Notes: generated from the letters alone by a model not told the origin. DNA of 64,000 nucleotides from Chitinophagaceae bacterium (GCA_947380905.1 CANCSS010000003.1:57275-121274); one strand, 5' to 3'; counted from the first letter of the stretch, positions 50,685-60,307 are shown. Translations and numbers: made by a program.

Positions 50685-51422
50685 ATGAATATTTTCACCC
50701 ATTTTGGGAACTACCTTTTAATGTTAAAAGGAATGTTTACTTCGGCCGAAAACAAAAAAATGTTTTGGAAGGAGTACATTAAGCAATGTGTGGACATTGG
50801 TTTTGGCTCTTTACCCATTGTGGTCATTATCTCTTTTTTTCTGGGTGCAGTTATTACAGTACAAACAGCAGCACAATTTGTAAACCCCTTAATTCCTATT
50901 ACTACCGTAGGTATTGTAGTACGCGATAGTATGTTGCTTGAATTTGCTCCTTCTTTTTTAAGTATTGTTTTAGCCGGTGTGGTAGGCAGTAAAATTGCAA
51001 GTGAATTAGGCAATATGCGCATCAGCGAGCAAATAGACGCATTGGAAATTATGGGCATCAATACTAAGAACTATTTAATCTTACCTAAAATATTAGCTTG
51101 TTTTACGATTGTACCTTTACTCGTTGGAATATCTGCTGTCATTGGTGTTTGGGGTGGTTATTTAGTGGGTGGATTAACCGGGTCGGTAGCTCCTGAAGTT
51201 TTTATTATGGGTATTAGAAAAGGCTTTGATGCGAATTATGGTATGATTGCATTTTACAAATCGTTTATTTTCTCATTTATCATCAGCACGGTGCCTTGTT
51301 ATTTTGGCTACTATGTAAAAGGGGGCGCTTTAGAAATTGGTAAAGCAGGAACACAAGCAGTAGTTGTAAGTTGTATCCTTATCTTAATTGCAGACTATTT
51401 AGTGGCTGCCATCGCAATTTAA
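50685..51422 (+). CDS. MlaE-family ABC transporter permease
   Basis: FFLGAVITVQTAAQF, VVGSKIASELGNMRISEQIDALEIMGINTKNYLILPKILA. Confidence 0.93.
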   Translation: MNIFTHFGNYLLMLKGMFTSAENKKMFWKEYIKQCVDIGFGSLPIVVIISFFLGAVITVQTAAQFVNPLIPITTVGIVVRDSMLLEFAPSFLSIVLAGVVGSKIASELGNMRISEQIDALEIMGINTKNYLILPKILACFTIVPLLVGISAVIGVWGGYLVGGLTGSVAPEVFIMGIRKGFDANYGMIAFYKSFIFSFIISTVPCYFGYYVKGGALEIGKAGTQAVVVSCILILIADYLVAAIAI

Positions 51423-51450
51423 ACTAACTTTAGTATACTAAAATTATCAA

Positions 51451-52854
51451 ATGAAAATAAGTTTTCATGGTGCTGCACGTACTGTTACAGGGTCTAAACA
51501 TTTGGTTCAATTAAATAACGGAGAAAATTTTTTATTGGACTGTGGTTTGTTTCAAGGAATGGGAAGAGACACCGATTCTTTGAATGCTACATTTGGTTTT
51601 GATGCTACTAAAGTAAATTATGTGATTCTTTCGCATGCGCATATTGATCATTCGGGGTTGCTTCCAAAATTAGCCAAGGAAGGTTTTACAGGAAATATTT
51701 ATTGTACGCCAGGTACCAAAGCCCTTGTTGAAATTTTATTGGAAGATTCTGCGATGATACAAAGAGATGATGCTAAGTATGGCAACAAACGCAGAGCCAA
51801 GCAGGGCTTGCCTCCTATTGAACCCTTGTATGACATGGACGATGTAAATATTGTATTACCATTATTAAAGGCAGTGGAATATGATGTGCTTACTAAAATT
51901 TCTGATTCCGTTGAATTGTTGTATACCGATGCAGGGCATATTATAGGTAGTGCTGCTGTAAGTTTAAAAATTAAAGAAGCAGGCACTACCCAAACCCTTA
52001 CTTTTAGTGGAGATGTGGGGAGGTATCGAGATATGATATTGCGTTCGCCTGCTAAGTTTCCAGCGGCAGATACTATTATTATTGAAAGCACCTATGGTGA
52101 TAAATTACACGACTTAATACATACGACGCCTGATGATATATTAAAGTGGATTGAAAAAACTTGTGTGGAACAAAAAGGAAATTTAATCATACCTGCTTTT
52201 AGTGTAGGTCGTACCCAAGAAATATTGTTTGAACTCAATCAGTTGTCCTTGGAAAAGAGATTGCCACATATTCCTGTGTATGTAGATAGTCCATTGAGTA
52301 TTGAAGCCACCGATGTGGTAAAAATGTTCCCGAAGTATTTTAATAAAAAAATTCAAAAAATATTAGAGGTAGATGATGATCCATTTGATTTTGAGGGCTT
52401 GCGTTATATTAAATCGGTAGAAGAAAGCAAAGCCTTGAATGAGGACTTGCATCCGAAAGTAATTATATCTGCTTCTGGCATGGCCGATGCAGGAAGGGTA
52501 AAGCACCATATTAAAAACAATATTAGCAATCCAAAAAATACGATTTTATTAGTAGGCTATTGTGAGCCGCATTCTTTAGGTGGAAGATTAATGAATGGCG
52601 CTAAGGTTGTAAAAATATATAGCGAAGAATACCAGGTAATTGCTACAGTAGGTTCTATCAGAAGCATGAGTGCGCATGCCGATTACGAGGATTTGATGCA
52701 ATTTCTAGGCTGTCAAAATCCTGAATTAGTAAAACAAATATTTGTAGTGCATGGAGAGGCCGAAGTGCAGGATCATTTTGCAGAAAGATTGCGTAAGAAA
52801 GGGTTTAAAGAAGTAGTTGTTCCTGAAATGCACGAGACCGTTACCATTTTATAA
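51451..52854 (+). CDS. MBL-fold / beta-CASP RNA-specificity domain hydrolase
   Basis: LSHAHIDHSGLLPKL, IIPAFSVGRTQEILFEL, ISASGMADAGRVKHHIKN, IRSMSAHADYEDL. Confidence 0.95.
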   Translation: MKISFHGAARTVTGSKHLVQLNNGENFLLDCGLFQGMGRDTDSLNATFGFDATKVNYVILSHAHIDHSGLLPKLAKEGFTGNIYCTPGTKALVEILLEDSAMIQRDDAKYGNKRRAKQGLPPIEPLYDMDDVNIVLPLLKAVEYDVLTKISDSVELLYTDAGHIIGSAAVSLKIKEAGTTQTLTFSGDVGRYRDMILRSPAKFPAADTIIIESTYGDKLHDLIHTTPDDILKWIEKTCVEQKGNLIIPAFSVGRTQEILFELNQLSLEKRLPHIPVYVDSPLSIEATDVVKMFPKYFNKKIQKILEVDDDPFDFEGLRYIKSVEESKALNEDLHPKVIISASGMADAGRVKHHIKNNISNPKNTILLVGYCEPHSLGGRLMNGAKVVKIYSEEYQVIATVGSIRSMSAHADYEDLMQFLGCQNPELVKQIFVVHGEAEVQDHFAERLRKKGFKEVVVPEMHETVTIL

Positions 52855-52939
52855 GAATAGATTTAGCCTAATATCATAAGGTAATGTTTAATGCAGTCTC
52901 TTTTATATTGAATGAAAATAATAGCCTTTTAACTCTAGA

Positions 52940-53692
52940 TTAGAACAGCGTTTGTGATGTGAATATTTTATAATCTACTTTTTCGCAAGGGGTAGTGCTT
53001 TGTTGAAAATTCTTTGCAACCGTATGCGCTTTCATTTTACTGTCTTCTAATTGATGTTTGGCTAATTCAAGTATTTGGGCATCATTTAAATTTTCATTTA
53101 GCCAGCTATTGGCTAAATTCTCATTTAAAATAGTAGGCATTCTCTTTTTTACATTGTGAATCTTACTCATTAACTCATTGGCTTCGGTGGTGATGATACC
53201 AAAACTATGTTTTACTTCATTTGTATTTTGATTGGTCCAAGTATTCCAAACCCCAGCGATATAAAATAGGGGTAGATTGTTGATAGCAATACAATGAGGA
53301 TATTTTTCTTTTTCAATTTGCTGCCATTCAAAAAAATGAGAGGCCAATACTAAGCAACGATGGGTATGAATGGTGGACTGTGCTACTTTGTTAGTGAGAA
53401 GGGTTTCGGCTTTAATATTTAGGGTTGTATATTTTTTTCTTGATTCTATTAATTCTTTTTCATTTCGCACCCAATTCGGAATCAATTCCCAATGCATTAA
53501 TCCAGGTCTTAGGATGCTATTATATGTGTTATCAGGTCCTTTTTTTTCTTGGGTCTCCTTAAAAATAACTGGCCAATGGTCATAGGCAAAACCAGATTGA
53601 ACTGGAATGTCAATAGCATCTAAATCCAATACAGCATTCCCTATTTTAATAGTTTGCTTTTTAGTAATTTTAATGCCAATGACGTAGCACAT
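52940..53692 (-). CDS. SOS response-associated peptidase (SRAP/YedK/HMCES family)
   Basis: Starts MCY (catalytic Cys2), NSILRPGLMHWELIPNW, HRCLVLASHFFEWQ, IHNVKKRMPTIL. Confidence 0.92.
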   Translation of the reverse strand: MCYVIGIKITKKQTIKIGNAVLDLDAIDIPVQSGFAYDHWPVIFKETQEKKGPDNTYNSILRPGLMHWELIPNWVRNEKELIESRKKYTTLNIKAETLLTNKVAQSTIHTHRCLVLASHFFEWQQIEKEKYPHCIAINNLPLFYIAGVWNTWTNQNTNEVKHSFGIITTEANELMSKIHNVKKRMPTILNENLANSWLNENLNDAQILELAKHQLEDSKMKAHTVAKNFQQSTTPCEKVDYKIFTSQTLF

Positions 53693-53792
53693 AGTGTTAG
53701 TTTATAATCTACCCTGTAATTTAAGAATTTAAATATAAAAATTTTGCCCCAATTCCTTTTTTAACTTATTTTCAATTTAAATACACAATAAT

Positions 53793-54632
53793 ATGTTACA
53801 TTCAATAGGTACTTGTTTGTGGTTGGATGGAAAAGCAAGAGAAGCGGCTCATTTTTATAAAGATGTTTTTGGCGATGTAGCCATTGTTTCTGAAAACCCG
53901 ATGGCGGTGGTGTACAACATATATGGTCGCCGTTTTATGAATTTAAATGGCGGTCCAGGCTACCCAATTAATCCATCCATTTCGTTTTTTATTAGTGTTG
54001 ATAGCGAGGCAGAGATGGATGCCATATGGGAGAGGCTAAATGTTGATGGTAAAATATTAATGCCTCTAAATAAATATCCTTGGAGTGAAAAATATGGATG
54101 GTGTGCCGATAGGTATGGAGTGAATTGGCAATTAATGTTAGGACATAAGAGCTTAACTAAGGTGATGCCTAGTTTATTGTTTACAGGTAATCAAAATGGA
54201 AATGCAAGACAAGCCATTGAATATTATTCAAGTTTATTCACTAATTCAAACACCGTTCAAATAGATACTTATCAAAAAGGGGAGCCTGATACAGAAGGAA
54301 ATATTAAATATGCGCAGTTTGAATTGGATAACCTTTCATTTGGAGCGATGGATAGTTCGGCCCCACATCAGTTTAGTTTTAATGAAGGTGTTTCTTTTAT
54401 AATTACAGTAGATACTCAAGAAGAGATAGATAATTATTGGAATTATTTAGTGAAAGAGGGAGCCCCTGGAAGATGCGGATGGTTAAAAGATAAATTCGGA
54501 GTGAGTTGGCAAATTGTTCCAACTATACTTGGAAAACTAATGACCAATCCAGTAACAGCGCCCAAAGCCACTTATGCATTTTTACAAATGTCTAAATTTA
54601 TCATCGCCGATTTAGAGAAGGCGGTGGAATAA
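53793..54632 (+). CDS. VOC-family protein with two tandem PhnB/3-demethylubiquinone-methyltransferase-like domains
   Basis: FYKDVFGD..KYGWCADRYGVNWQLMLG repeated as YYSSLFTNS..GRCGWLKDKFGVSWQIVP. Confidence 0.9.
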   Translation: MLHSIGTCLWLDGKAREAAHFYKDVFGDVAIVSENPMAVVYNIYGRRFMNLNGGPGYPINPSISFFISVDSEAEMDAIWERLNVDGKILMPLNKYPWSEKYGWCADRYGVNWQLMLGHKSLTKVMPSLLFTGNQNGNARQAIEYYSSLFTNSNTVQIDTYQKGEPDTEGNIKYAQFELDNLSFGAMDSSAPHQFSFNEGVSFIITVDTQEEIDNYWNYLVKEGAPGRCGWLKDKFGVSWQIVPTILGKLMTNPVTAPKATYAFLQMSKFIIADLEKAVE

Positions 54633-54698
54633 ATCTTATTACTTATCTAGGAAATGAATATTTAATTCAAGCTTGGCGTTAAATCCAATTAATAAACT

Positions 54699-54725
54699 CA
54701 GTTGTCAAGGAATACTTGATAACTG
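54699..54725. terminator. Hairpin between convergent VOC and higA-like genes
   Basis: CAGTTGTCAAG-GAATA-CTTGATAACTG, 10/11 paired. Confidence 0.5.
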
Positions 54726-54746
54726 AAACAACTTGGTAATGATTTC

Positions 54747-55040
54747 TTAATTCGGCGAATATCTTTTAATAAGCTTTAGGTCAGACCCTTTTAGCAATAG
54801 TTCTTCTTCAATGTCAAAATCGTTTTGAAGGCCCAGCCAGAAATTGGGGCTATTGCCAAAATATTTTGAAAGCCTCAGGGCAGTATCTGCAGTAATACTT
54901 CTATTACCTTTTAATATTTCAGAAATTCTAGTTTGTGGAATAAGGGTTGCTTTACAAAGCTTATAAGCTGTAACATTTAAAGGTATTAGAAACTCTTCCC
55001 TTAGTATATCTCCTGGATGAATATTTTTTAATTTTTTCAT
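54747..55040 (-). CDS. HigA-family antitoxin (HTH_3)
   Basis: IHPGDILREEFLIPLNVTAYKLCKATLIPQTRISEILKGNRSITADTALRLSKYFGNSPNFWLGLQNDFD. Confidence 0.95.
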   Translation of the reverse strand: MKKLKNIHPGDILREEFLIPLNVTAYKLCKATLIPQTRISEILKGNRSITADTALRLSKYFGNSPNFWLGLQNDFDIEEELLLKGSDLKLIKRYSPN

Positions 55041-55049
55041 AATGTCTTT

Positions 55050-55331
55050 TTAATGATAATCAATGATTTCAACTTCTTCAGCATTATCATTACTCCAGAT
55101 AAAGATTATTCTCCATCTATTATTTATTCTTATTGAGTAATATCCTGACAAATAACCTTTCAATTTCTCTAAGTGGTTAGATGGTGGTATTGATAAGTCT
55201 ACTAAATTCTCTGATCTATGTAGCATTCTCAATTTTCTTCTTGCTATTTCTTGAATGGCTATTGGCAATTTCATTGACATTTCGCCATTCCAAATCTTTA
55301 GGGTTGCTTTGTTTCCAAAACTAAGTATCAT
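55050..55331 (-). CDS. HigB/RelE-type toxin
   Basis: LPIAIQEIARRKLRMLHRSENLVDLSIPPSNHLEKLKGYLSGYYSIRINNRWRIIFIW; immediately upstream of higA-like gene. Confidence 0.93.
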   Translation of the reverse strand: MILSFGNKATLKIWNGEMSMKLPIAIQEIARRKLRMLHRSENLVDLSIPPSNHLEKLKGYLSGYYSIRINNRWRIIFIWSNDNAEEVEIIDYH

Positions 55332-55345
55332 ACTAACGTTTTACG

Positions 55346-55368
55346 ATACTTACGCCAAAGGTAAGTAT
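55346..55368 (-). promoter_or_regulatory. Probable higBA operator/promoter
   Basis: Perfect dyad ATACTTAC-GCCAAAG-GTAAGTAT overlapping minus-strand -7 box TACCTTTG. Confidence 0.65.
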
Positions 55369-55488
55369 TTTATTTAAACTGCATAATACTTCTTAATTTT
55401 TAAGGAATTGTTTCGGGAAATACGCTCAAGACGCTTGGGATTGCCGGCTCATTTCATTCGCCGTCATCCCAGAATGGGCTCCTTACCC

Positions 55489-55530
55489 AAAGCCTTTCAA
55501 AAGCAAACGAAGTTTGCTTTTGGCTTTTTT
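55489..55530 (+). terminator. Strong hairpin with T-run (terminator-like, plus strand)
   Basis: CAAAAGCAAAC-GAA-GTTTGCTTTTG perfect 11-bp arms, flanked by AAAGCC/GGCTTT, followed by TTTTTT. Confidence 0.65.
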
Positions 55531-55577
55531 AACGCTCCCCAACTTTCGAAAGCGAGCTTTCGTCGTTGTGTCGCATT

Positions 55578-55607
55578 AAAAAAGCCTATCACTTTGTGAT
55601 AGGCTTT
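55578..55607 (-). terminator. Rho-independent terminator of tRNA-Glu
   Basis: AAAGCCTATCAC-TTT-GTGATAGGCTTT perfect 12-bp arms; T-run on minus strand. Confidence 0.85.
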
Positions 55608-55608
55608 G

Positions 55609-55680
55609 TAGAGCGTACGGGATTCGAACCCGTATTACCTCCGTGAAAGGGAGGTGACCTAACCCTTAGTCGAACGCTCC
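55609..55680 (-). tRNA. tRNA-Glu (anticodon TTC)
   Basis: Minus strand GGAGCGT..CCTCC-CTTTCAC-GGAGG..GGGTTCGAATCCC..ACGCTCT folds as a cloverleaf; CCA not encoded. Confidence 0.93.
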
Positions 55681-55906
55681 AGGTTCACTATGTTATTAGG
55701 GTCGCAAAAATAGGTCGCAAACCCTTTACTGCCAAAAGTTTTTACCTTTTTTAGTGAATATCAATGTGGTAGCGGGTCTTTAAAATCCCCCATTTAAAAT
55801 CCTGTTCTGGCGTTTATGGACCTCAAATACGACCACTTGTTTGTATAAAACCTTGATTTTGTTGATTTCTTCTTATTTATTTAAAGCTTATTTTTTAAAA
55901 AGATGG

Positions 55907-55914
55907 TACCTTTG
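55907..55914 (+). promoter_or_regulatory. Putative Bacteroidota -7 box (TACCTTTG) upstream of gap
   Basis: TAnnTTTG match 32 bp upstream of ATG; -33 weak. Confidence 0.45.
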
Positions 55915-55945
55915 CGTCTCCTATTGAAAAATAAAAATTTATAAA

Positions 55946-56956
55946 ATGAGTTCAGTTAAAGTTGCAATCAATGGTTTTGGACGTATCGGCAGATTGGTTT
56001 TTCGTCAAATTTACAACATGGAAGGTATCGAAGTAGTGGCTATCAATGACCTAACTTCTCCTGCAGTATTGGCACACTTATTAAAATATGATAGTGCACA
56101 GGGCCGCTTTAATGCAGAAGTTAAATCAACAGAAGATGCTGTAGTAGTGAATGGTCATGCCGTTAAAATATATGCTCAACGTGATCCTGCTCAGATTCCT
56201 TGGGGAGCGCACAATGTAGATGTAGTAATTGAATCAACTGGATTTTTTACAGATAAAGAAAAAGCGGAATTGCACATTAAAGCAGGTGCCAAGAGAGTAG
56301 TTATTTCTGCTCCAGCAACAGGCGATATGAAAACAGTGGTATTTAACACCAATCACGAAATTTTAGATGGTACTGAAACAGTTATTTCTGGTGCTTCTTG
56401 TACTACCAACTGTTTAGCTCCTATGGCTAAAGTTTTAGAAGATAAATTCGGAATTGTAACAGGTTTAATGTTAACAGTACATGCTTATACAAACGATCAA
56501 AACACTTTAGACGGACCTCATCCAAAAGGTGATTTACGTCGTGCTCGTGCAGCAGCAGGAAATATTGTCCCTAACAGTACTGGTGCTGCAAAAGCAATTG
56601 GTTTAGTATTGCCTTCTTTAAAAGGTAAATTAGATGGATCTGCTCAACGTGTTCCAACTATCACAGGTTCTTTAACAGAATTAACAACCATCTTATCAAA
56701 AAAAGTAACTGTAGAAGAAGTTAACGCAGCGATGAAAGCAGCAGCGAATGAATCTTTCGGTTATACCGAAGATGAAATTGTTAGCTCTGATGTTATTGGA
56801 ATTTCTTATGGTTCTTTGTTTGATGCAACGCAAACTAAAGTGATGACACAAGGCGATGTTCAAATGGTTAAAACAGTAAGCTGGTATGACAATGAAATGA
56901 GCTATGTAAGTCAATTGGTTCGTACGGTTAAGTATTTCGCAAGTAAAATAAAATAA
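55946..56956 (+). CDS. gap: Type I glyceraldehyde-3-phosphate dehydrogenase
   Basis: [49 protein letters not shown]. Confidence 0.98.
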   Translation: MSSVKVAINGFGRIGRLVFRQIYNMEGIEVVAINDLTSPAVLAHLLKYDSAQGRFNAEVKSTEDAVVVNGHAVKIYAQRDPAQIPWGAHNVDVVIESTGFFTDKEKAELHIKAGAKRVVISAPATGDMKTVVFNTNHEILDGTETVISGASCTTNCLAPMAKVLEDKFGIVTGLMLTVHAYTNDQNTLDGPHPKGDLRRARAAAGNIVPNSTGAAKAIGLVLPSLKGKLDGSAQRVPTITGSLTELTTILSKKVTVEEVNAAMKAAANESFGYTEDEIVSSDVIGISYGSLFDATQTKVMTQGDVQMVKTVSWYDNEMSYVSQLVRTVKYFASKIK

Positions 56957-56971
56957 GATCTTTTTATATAC

Positions 56972-56998
56972 AATGCCTTCCCTCGGGAGGGCATTTTT
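56972..56998 (+). terminator. Rho-independent terminator after gap
   Basis: AATGCCTTCCC-TC-GGGAGGGCATT followed by TTT. Confidence 0.8.
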
Positions 56999-57027
56999 AA
57001 TTGGTTGATAAAAGAAATAAAAAAAGT

Positions 57028-58224
57028 ATGAGTTCATTTAAAGATTTTTCATTCGCGGGTAAAAAGGCATTGATTCGTGTTGATTTTAATGTGCCATTAA
57101 ACGATGCCTTTGAAATTACAGATGACAACCGCATGCGTGCGACCATTCCTACGATTACAAAAATTTTAAAAGAGGGTGGAAGCGTTATTTTAATGAGCCA
57201 TTTAGGACGTCCAAAAGAGGGGCCTACCGAAAAGTATTCTTTAAAGCATATTGTTAAACACTTGTCTGAATTATTAGGCGGTGTAAATGTTCAGTTTGCT
57301 AATGATTGTATAGGAGCAGAAGCGATAGATAAAGCAGCAGCATTACAACCAGGTCAAGTATTGTTATTAGAAAATTTGCGTTTTTATAAAGAAGAAGAAA
57401 AAGGAGAGGTCGCTTTTGCTGAGAAATTATCAAAGTTAGGAGATGTTTATGTGAATGATGCTTTTGGAACAGCGCATCGCGCGCATGCTTCTACTGCAGT
57501 GATCGCGCAATTCTTCTCTAAAGAAAATAGAACTTTTGGATTTGTGATGGAAGGAGAAGTAGTAAGTGCAGAAAAAGTAATGCACGCTGCACAAAAACCT
57601 TTTACTGCGATTATTGGTGGCGCAAAAGTGTCGGATAAAATTTTAATTATTGAAAATTTATTAGATCGTGCTACTGATATTATTATTGGCGGTGGAATGG
57701 CTTATACTTTCTTCAAAGCACAAGGTGGAAAAATAGGAAAATCTATTCATGAAGACGATCGTATGCCATTGGCTTTAGAAATTTTAGCCAAAGCAAAAGC
57801 GAAGGGAGTAAACATTCACTTGCCTATAGACAATGTAATAGCAGATGATTTTAGCAATACAGCCAACACGCAAACTTGTGCAAGCGGGGAAATTCCTGAT
57901 GGATGGGAGGGCCTGGATGTGGGTGAGCAATCGCGTGCACTTTTTGCTAAAGTAATTTTAGCTAGTAAAACTATATTATGGAATGGGCCTATGGGTGTCT
58001 TTGAAATGGAAAACTTTCAGGCTGGAACCAAAGCCATTGCGGTAGCAGTGGCCGAAGCTACTCAACATGGCGCTTTTAGTTTGGTGGGGGGTGGCGACAG
58101 CGTGTCAGCTGTGAATCAATTTGGCTTTAATGATAAGGTTAGTTACGTGAGCACCGGTGGTGGGGCCATGTTGGAATATTTCGAAGGCAAAATACTCCCA
58201 GGAATAGCAGCTATTAAGGGTTAA
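57028..58224 (+). CDS. pgk: Phosphoglycerate kinase
   Basis: [68 protein letters not shown]. Confidence 0.98.
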   Translation: MSSFKDFSFAGKKALIRVDFNVPLNDAFEITDDNRMRATIPTITKILKEGGSVILMSHLGRPKEGPTEKYSLKHIVKHLSELLGGVNVQFANDCIGAEAIDKAAALQPGQVLLLENLRFYKEEEKGEVAFAEKLSKLGDVYVNDAFGTAHRAHASTAVIAQFFSKENRTFGFVMEGEVVSAEKVMHAAQKPFTAIIGGAKVSDKILIIENLLDRATDIIIGGGMAYTFFKAQGGKIGKSIHEDDRMPLALEILAKAKAKGVNIHLPIDNVIADDFSNTANTQTCASGEIPDGWEGLDVGEQSRALFAKVILASKTILWNGPMGVFEMENFQAGTKAIAVAVAEATQHGAFSLVGGGDSVSAVNQFGFNDKVSYVSTGGGAMLEYFEGKILPGIAAIKG

Positions 58225-58270
58225 GCGGCTAATTAGCTTCCCATTAAACACAAGAACTTGTTAATTTATT

Positions 58271-58298
58271 GCCCTCAGCCTAGCTGGGGGTATTTTTT
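58271..58298 (+). terminator. Rho-independent terminator after pgk
   Basis: CCCTCAGC-CTA-GCTGGGGG then TATTTTTT. Confidence 0.75.
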
Positions 58299-58368
58299 GT
58301 CATGTTATTCCGTCATACACAAAGTTTGGCATCCGCTTTGCATTATCTTTAGAAACAAATACAAAACT

Positions 58369-58959
58369 ATGTTACGCAAAAATTTAGGCTTATTCATTTT
58401 TTTAGGTGTCATTGTCATTTTATTCGGAATGGGATGCAGTGGTTACAATGGATTGGTGAACCAAGATGAGAATGTAAAACAATCTTGGAACAATGTTCAA
58501 AGTGATTACCAGCGTCGTGCCGATTTGATTCCTAATTTAGTTGCTTCAGTGAAAGGGGAAGCTAATTTTGAAAAAACTACTTTAGAGAATGTGATTGCCG
58601 CTCGTGCAAGTGCTACTCAAATGAAAGTAGATGCTAAAGATTTAACACCAGAAAAATTACAACAATTCCAAGCAAATCAAGGACAGTTGTCTCAAGCTTT
58701 GGGTCGTTTGATGGTGGTATCTGAAAATTATCCTAATCTTAAATCGAATGAAGCATTCCGAGGATTGCAAGCGCAATTAGAAGGAACTGAAAACAGAATA
58801 AAAGTGTCTAGAAATGATTTTAATGCTGCTGTAGCAGAATACAATAAGCAAGCAAGATCTTTCCCTATCAATTTATTGGCAGGTGCTTTTGGATTTAAAA
58901 CTAAAGATGGCTTTAAGGCAGATGAAGGAGCTTCTAAAGCACCAGAAGTAAAATTCTAA
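58369..58959 (+). CDS. LemA family protein
   Basis: MGCSGYNGLVNQDENVKQSWNNVQSDYQRRADLIPNLVASVKGEANFEKTTLENVIAARA; ATG at 58369 preferred. Confidence 0.95.
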   Translation: MLRKNLGLFIFLGVIVILFGMGCSGYNGLVNQDENVKQSWNNVQSDYQRRADLIPNLVASVKGEANFEKTTLENVIAARASATQMKVDAKDLTPEKLQQFQANQGQLSQALGRLMVVSENYPNLKSNEAFRGLQAQLEGTENRIKVSRNDFNAAVAEYNKQARSFPINLLAGAFGFKTKDGFKADEGASKAPEVKF

Positions 58960-58981
58960 ACCTACCTAATTCATAAAATAC

Positions 58982-59455
58982 ATGTGGAATCCACTTTCCC
59001 TATTTAAATTGCATGCAGATAAATTATTGAGTGCCTCGGACAAGCAATTGCTTGTCCAGGCGATTCAAGCTGCAGAAAAAAATACCAGTGGAGAAATTCG
59101 CGTGTATATAGAAAGTCGTATTCCAAAAAAAATGGATGCACTTCAAAGAGCAGCTGAAAAATTTGCAAAACATAAAATGGATACTACCCATGAAAAAAAT
59201 GGGGTATTAGTTTATGTAGCTGTAAAAGATAAGAAGCTGGCTATTTATGGAGATCAAGGCATTCATGAAAAAGTAGGTGATGCATTTTGGAATGCACAAG
59301 TACAAGACATGATTTCGCATTTTAAAAATACCAATTATGTACAAGGCATGGTGCAAGTGATAGAAAGCATTGGTAAAGCTTTGTCGAGTCACTTTCCTTA
59401 TGATCGAGTTACCGATGACAATGAATTATCTGACGAAATCATGATAGGAAAATAA
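58982..59455 (+). CDS. TPM domain-containing protein (TLP18.3/Psb32/MOLO-1 type)
   Basis: AIQAAEKNTSGEIRVYIESR..GVLVYVAVKDKKLAIYGDQGIHEKVGDAFW. Confidence 0.9.
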   Translation: MWNPLSLFKLHADKLLSASDKQLLVQAIQAAEKNTSGEIRVYIESRIPKKMDALQRAAEKFAKHKMDTTHEKNGVLVYVAVKDKKLAIYGDQGIHEKVGDAFWNAQVQDMISHFKNTNYVQGMVQVIESIGKALSSHFPYDRVTDDNELSDEIMIGK

Positions 59456-59462
59456 TTACACA

Positions 59463-60245
59463 ATGAAAATTATCAAAATATTTCTTTTCCTATTTATTGG
59501 ATTTATCGGTTTCTTTTCTTCCAATACACTGCATGCGCAAAATGTATTGGCCAAGCCAAGCAATCCAACTTTGGTGACAGATGTGGCTGGAATACTTAGC
59601 CCTGAAGAAAAGCAAGTATTGGAACGCAAATTAGTGGCTATTGATGATTCAAGCTCGAATCAAATTGCCGTAGTGATACTCCCAACTTTAGATGGCAATC
59701 CAATTGAAGAATATGCCACTAAGCTTTTTAGACAATGGGGTATTGGCAATAAGAAAACCAATAATGGAATTTTACTTTTAATAGCTGTTCAAGATAAAAA
59801 AATTAGAATTGAAGTGGGTTATGGATTGGAAGGCGCGATTCCAGACATCACATCTATTAATATCATTGACAACGATTTAAAACCTGCTTTTAGGCAGCAA
59901 GCTTATTATGCAGGTATTGATAAAGCTACCGATGACATTGCAAAAGCTGCAGTAGGAGAATATAAGGTGAGGAGAGAAAAACAAACCAAGACCAAGGGAA
60001 GTAATGTGATTTTATTTTTATTCATCGTTTTTATCATTGTTTCCATCTTAGGTAGAAAAGGTGGGGGAGGTTCTAGCATTGGGGGGGGCGGATTTAGTGA
60101 TATTGCCACAGGCATGTTATTAGGCTCTTTACTTGGTGGTGGTGGAAGATCCGAGGGTGGCTGGGGTGGCGGAGACAGCGGTGGGGGCTTCGGTGGTTTT
60201 GGCGGCGGAAGCTCTGGTGGCGGTGGTGCTAGTGGTGGTTGGTAG
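59463..60245 (+). CDS. TPM domain-containing secreted/membrane protein (YgcG-like) with Gly-rich tail
   Basis: Signal peptide; TDVAGILSPEEKQVLERKLVAIDDSSSNQIAVVILPTLDG..RIEVGYGLEGAIPD; tail GGGDSGGGFGGFGGGSSGGGGASGGW. Confidence 0.93.
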   Translation: MKIIKIFLFLFIGFIGFFSSNTLHAQNVLAKPSNPTLVTDVAGILSPEEKQVLERKLVAIDDSSSNQIAVVILPTLDGNPIEEYATKLFRQWGIGNKKTNNGILLLIAVQDKKIRIEVGYGLEGAIPDITSINIIDNDLKPAFRQQAYYAGIDKATDDIAKAAVGEYKVRREKQTKTKGSNVILFLFIVFIIVSILGRKGGGGSSIGGGGFSDIATGMLLGSLLGGGGRSEGGWGGGDSGGGFGGFGGGSSGGGGASGGW

Positions 60246-60275
60246 GTTCTTTAATGATCTTTTTCTAATGATATT

Positions 60276-60307
60276 TAAAAAGGCCCCCGAGCACTCGGGG
60301 GCCTTTT
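60276..60307 (+). terminator. Rho-independent terminator after TPM operon
   Basis: GGCCCCCGAG-C-A-CTCGGGGGCC hairpin followed by TTTTT; A-run on 5' side, possibly bidirectional. Confidence 0.88.

Noticed and set aside
55408-55599. 63-aa ORF (MFREIRSRRLGLPAHF...)
   Set aside because: It spans several hairpins and two terminators, has no signal or domain character and no clear RBS; treated as a spurious translation of a structured element.
58258-58368. N-terminal extension of the LemA ORF
   Set aside because: Overlaps the pgk terminator hairpin; the internal ATG at 58369 gives a proper lipoprotein/TM-like N-terminus.
60061-60245. GGT/GGC-rich tandem repeat array
   Set aside because: It is the coding region of a glycine-rich tail, not an independent repeat element.
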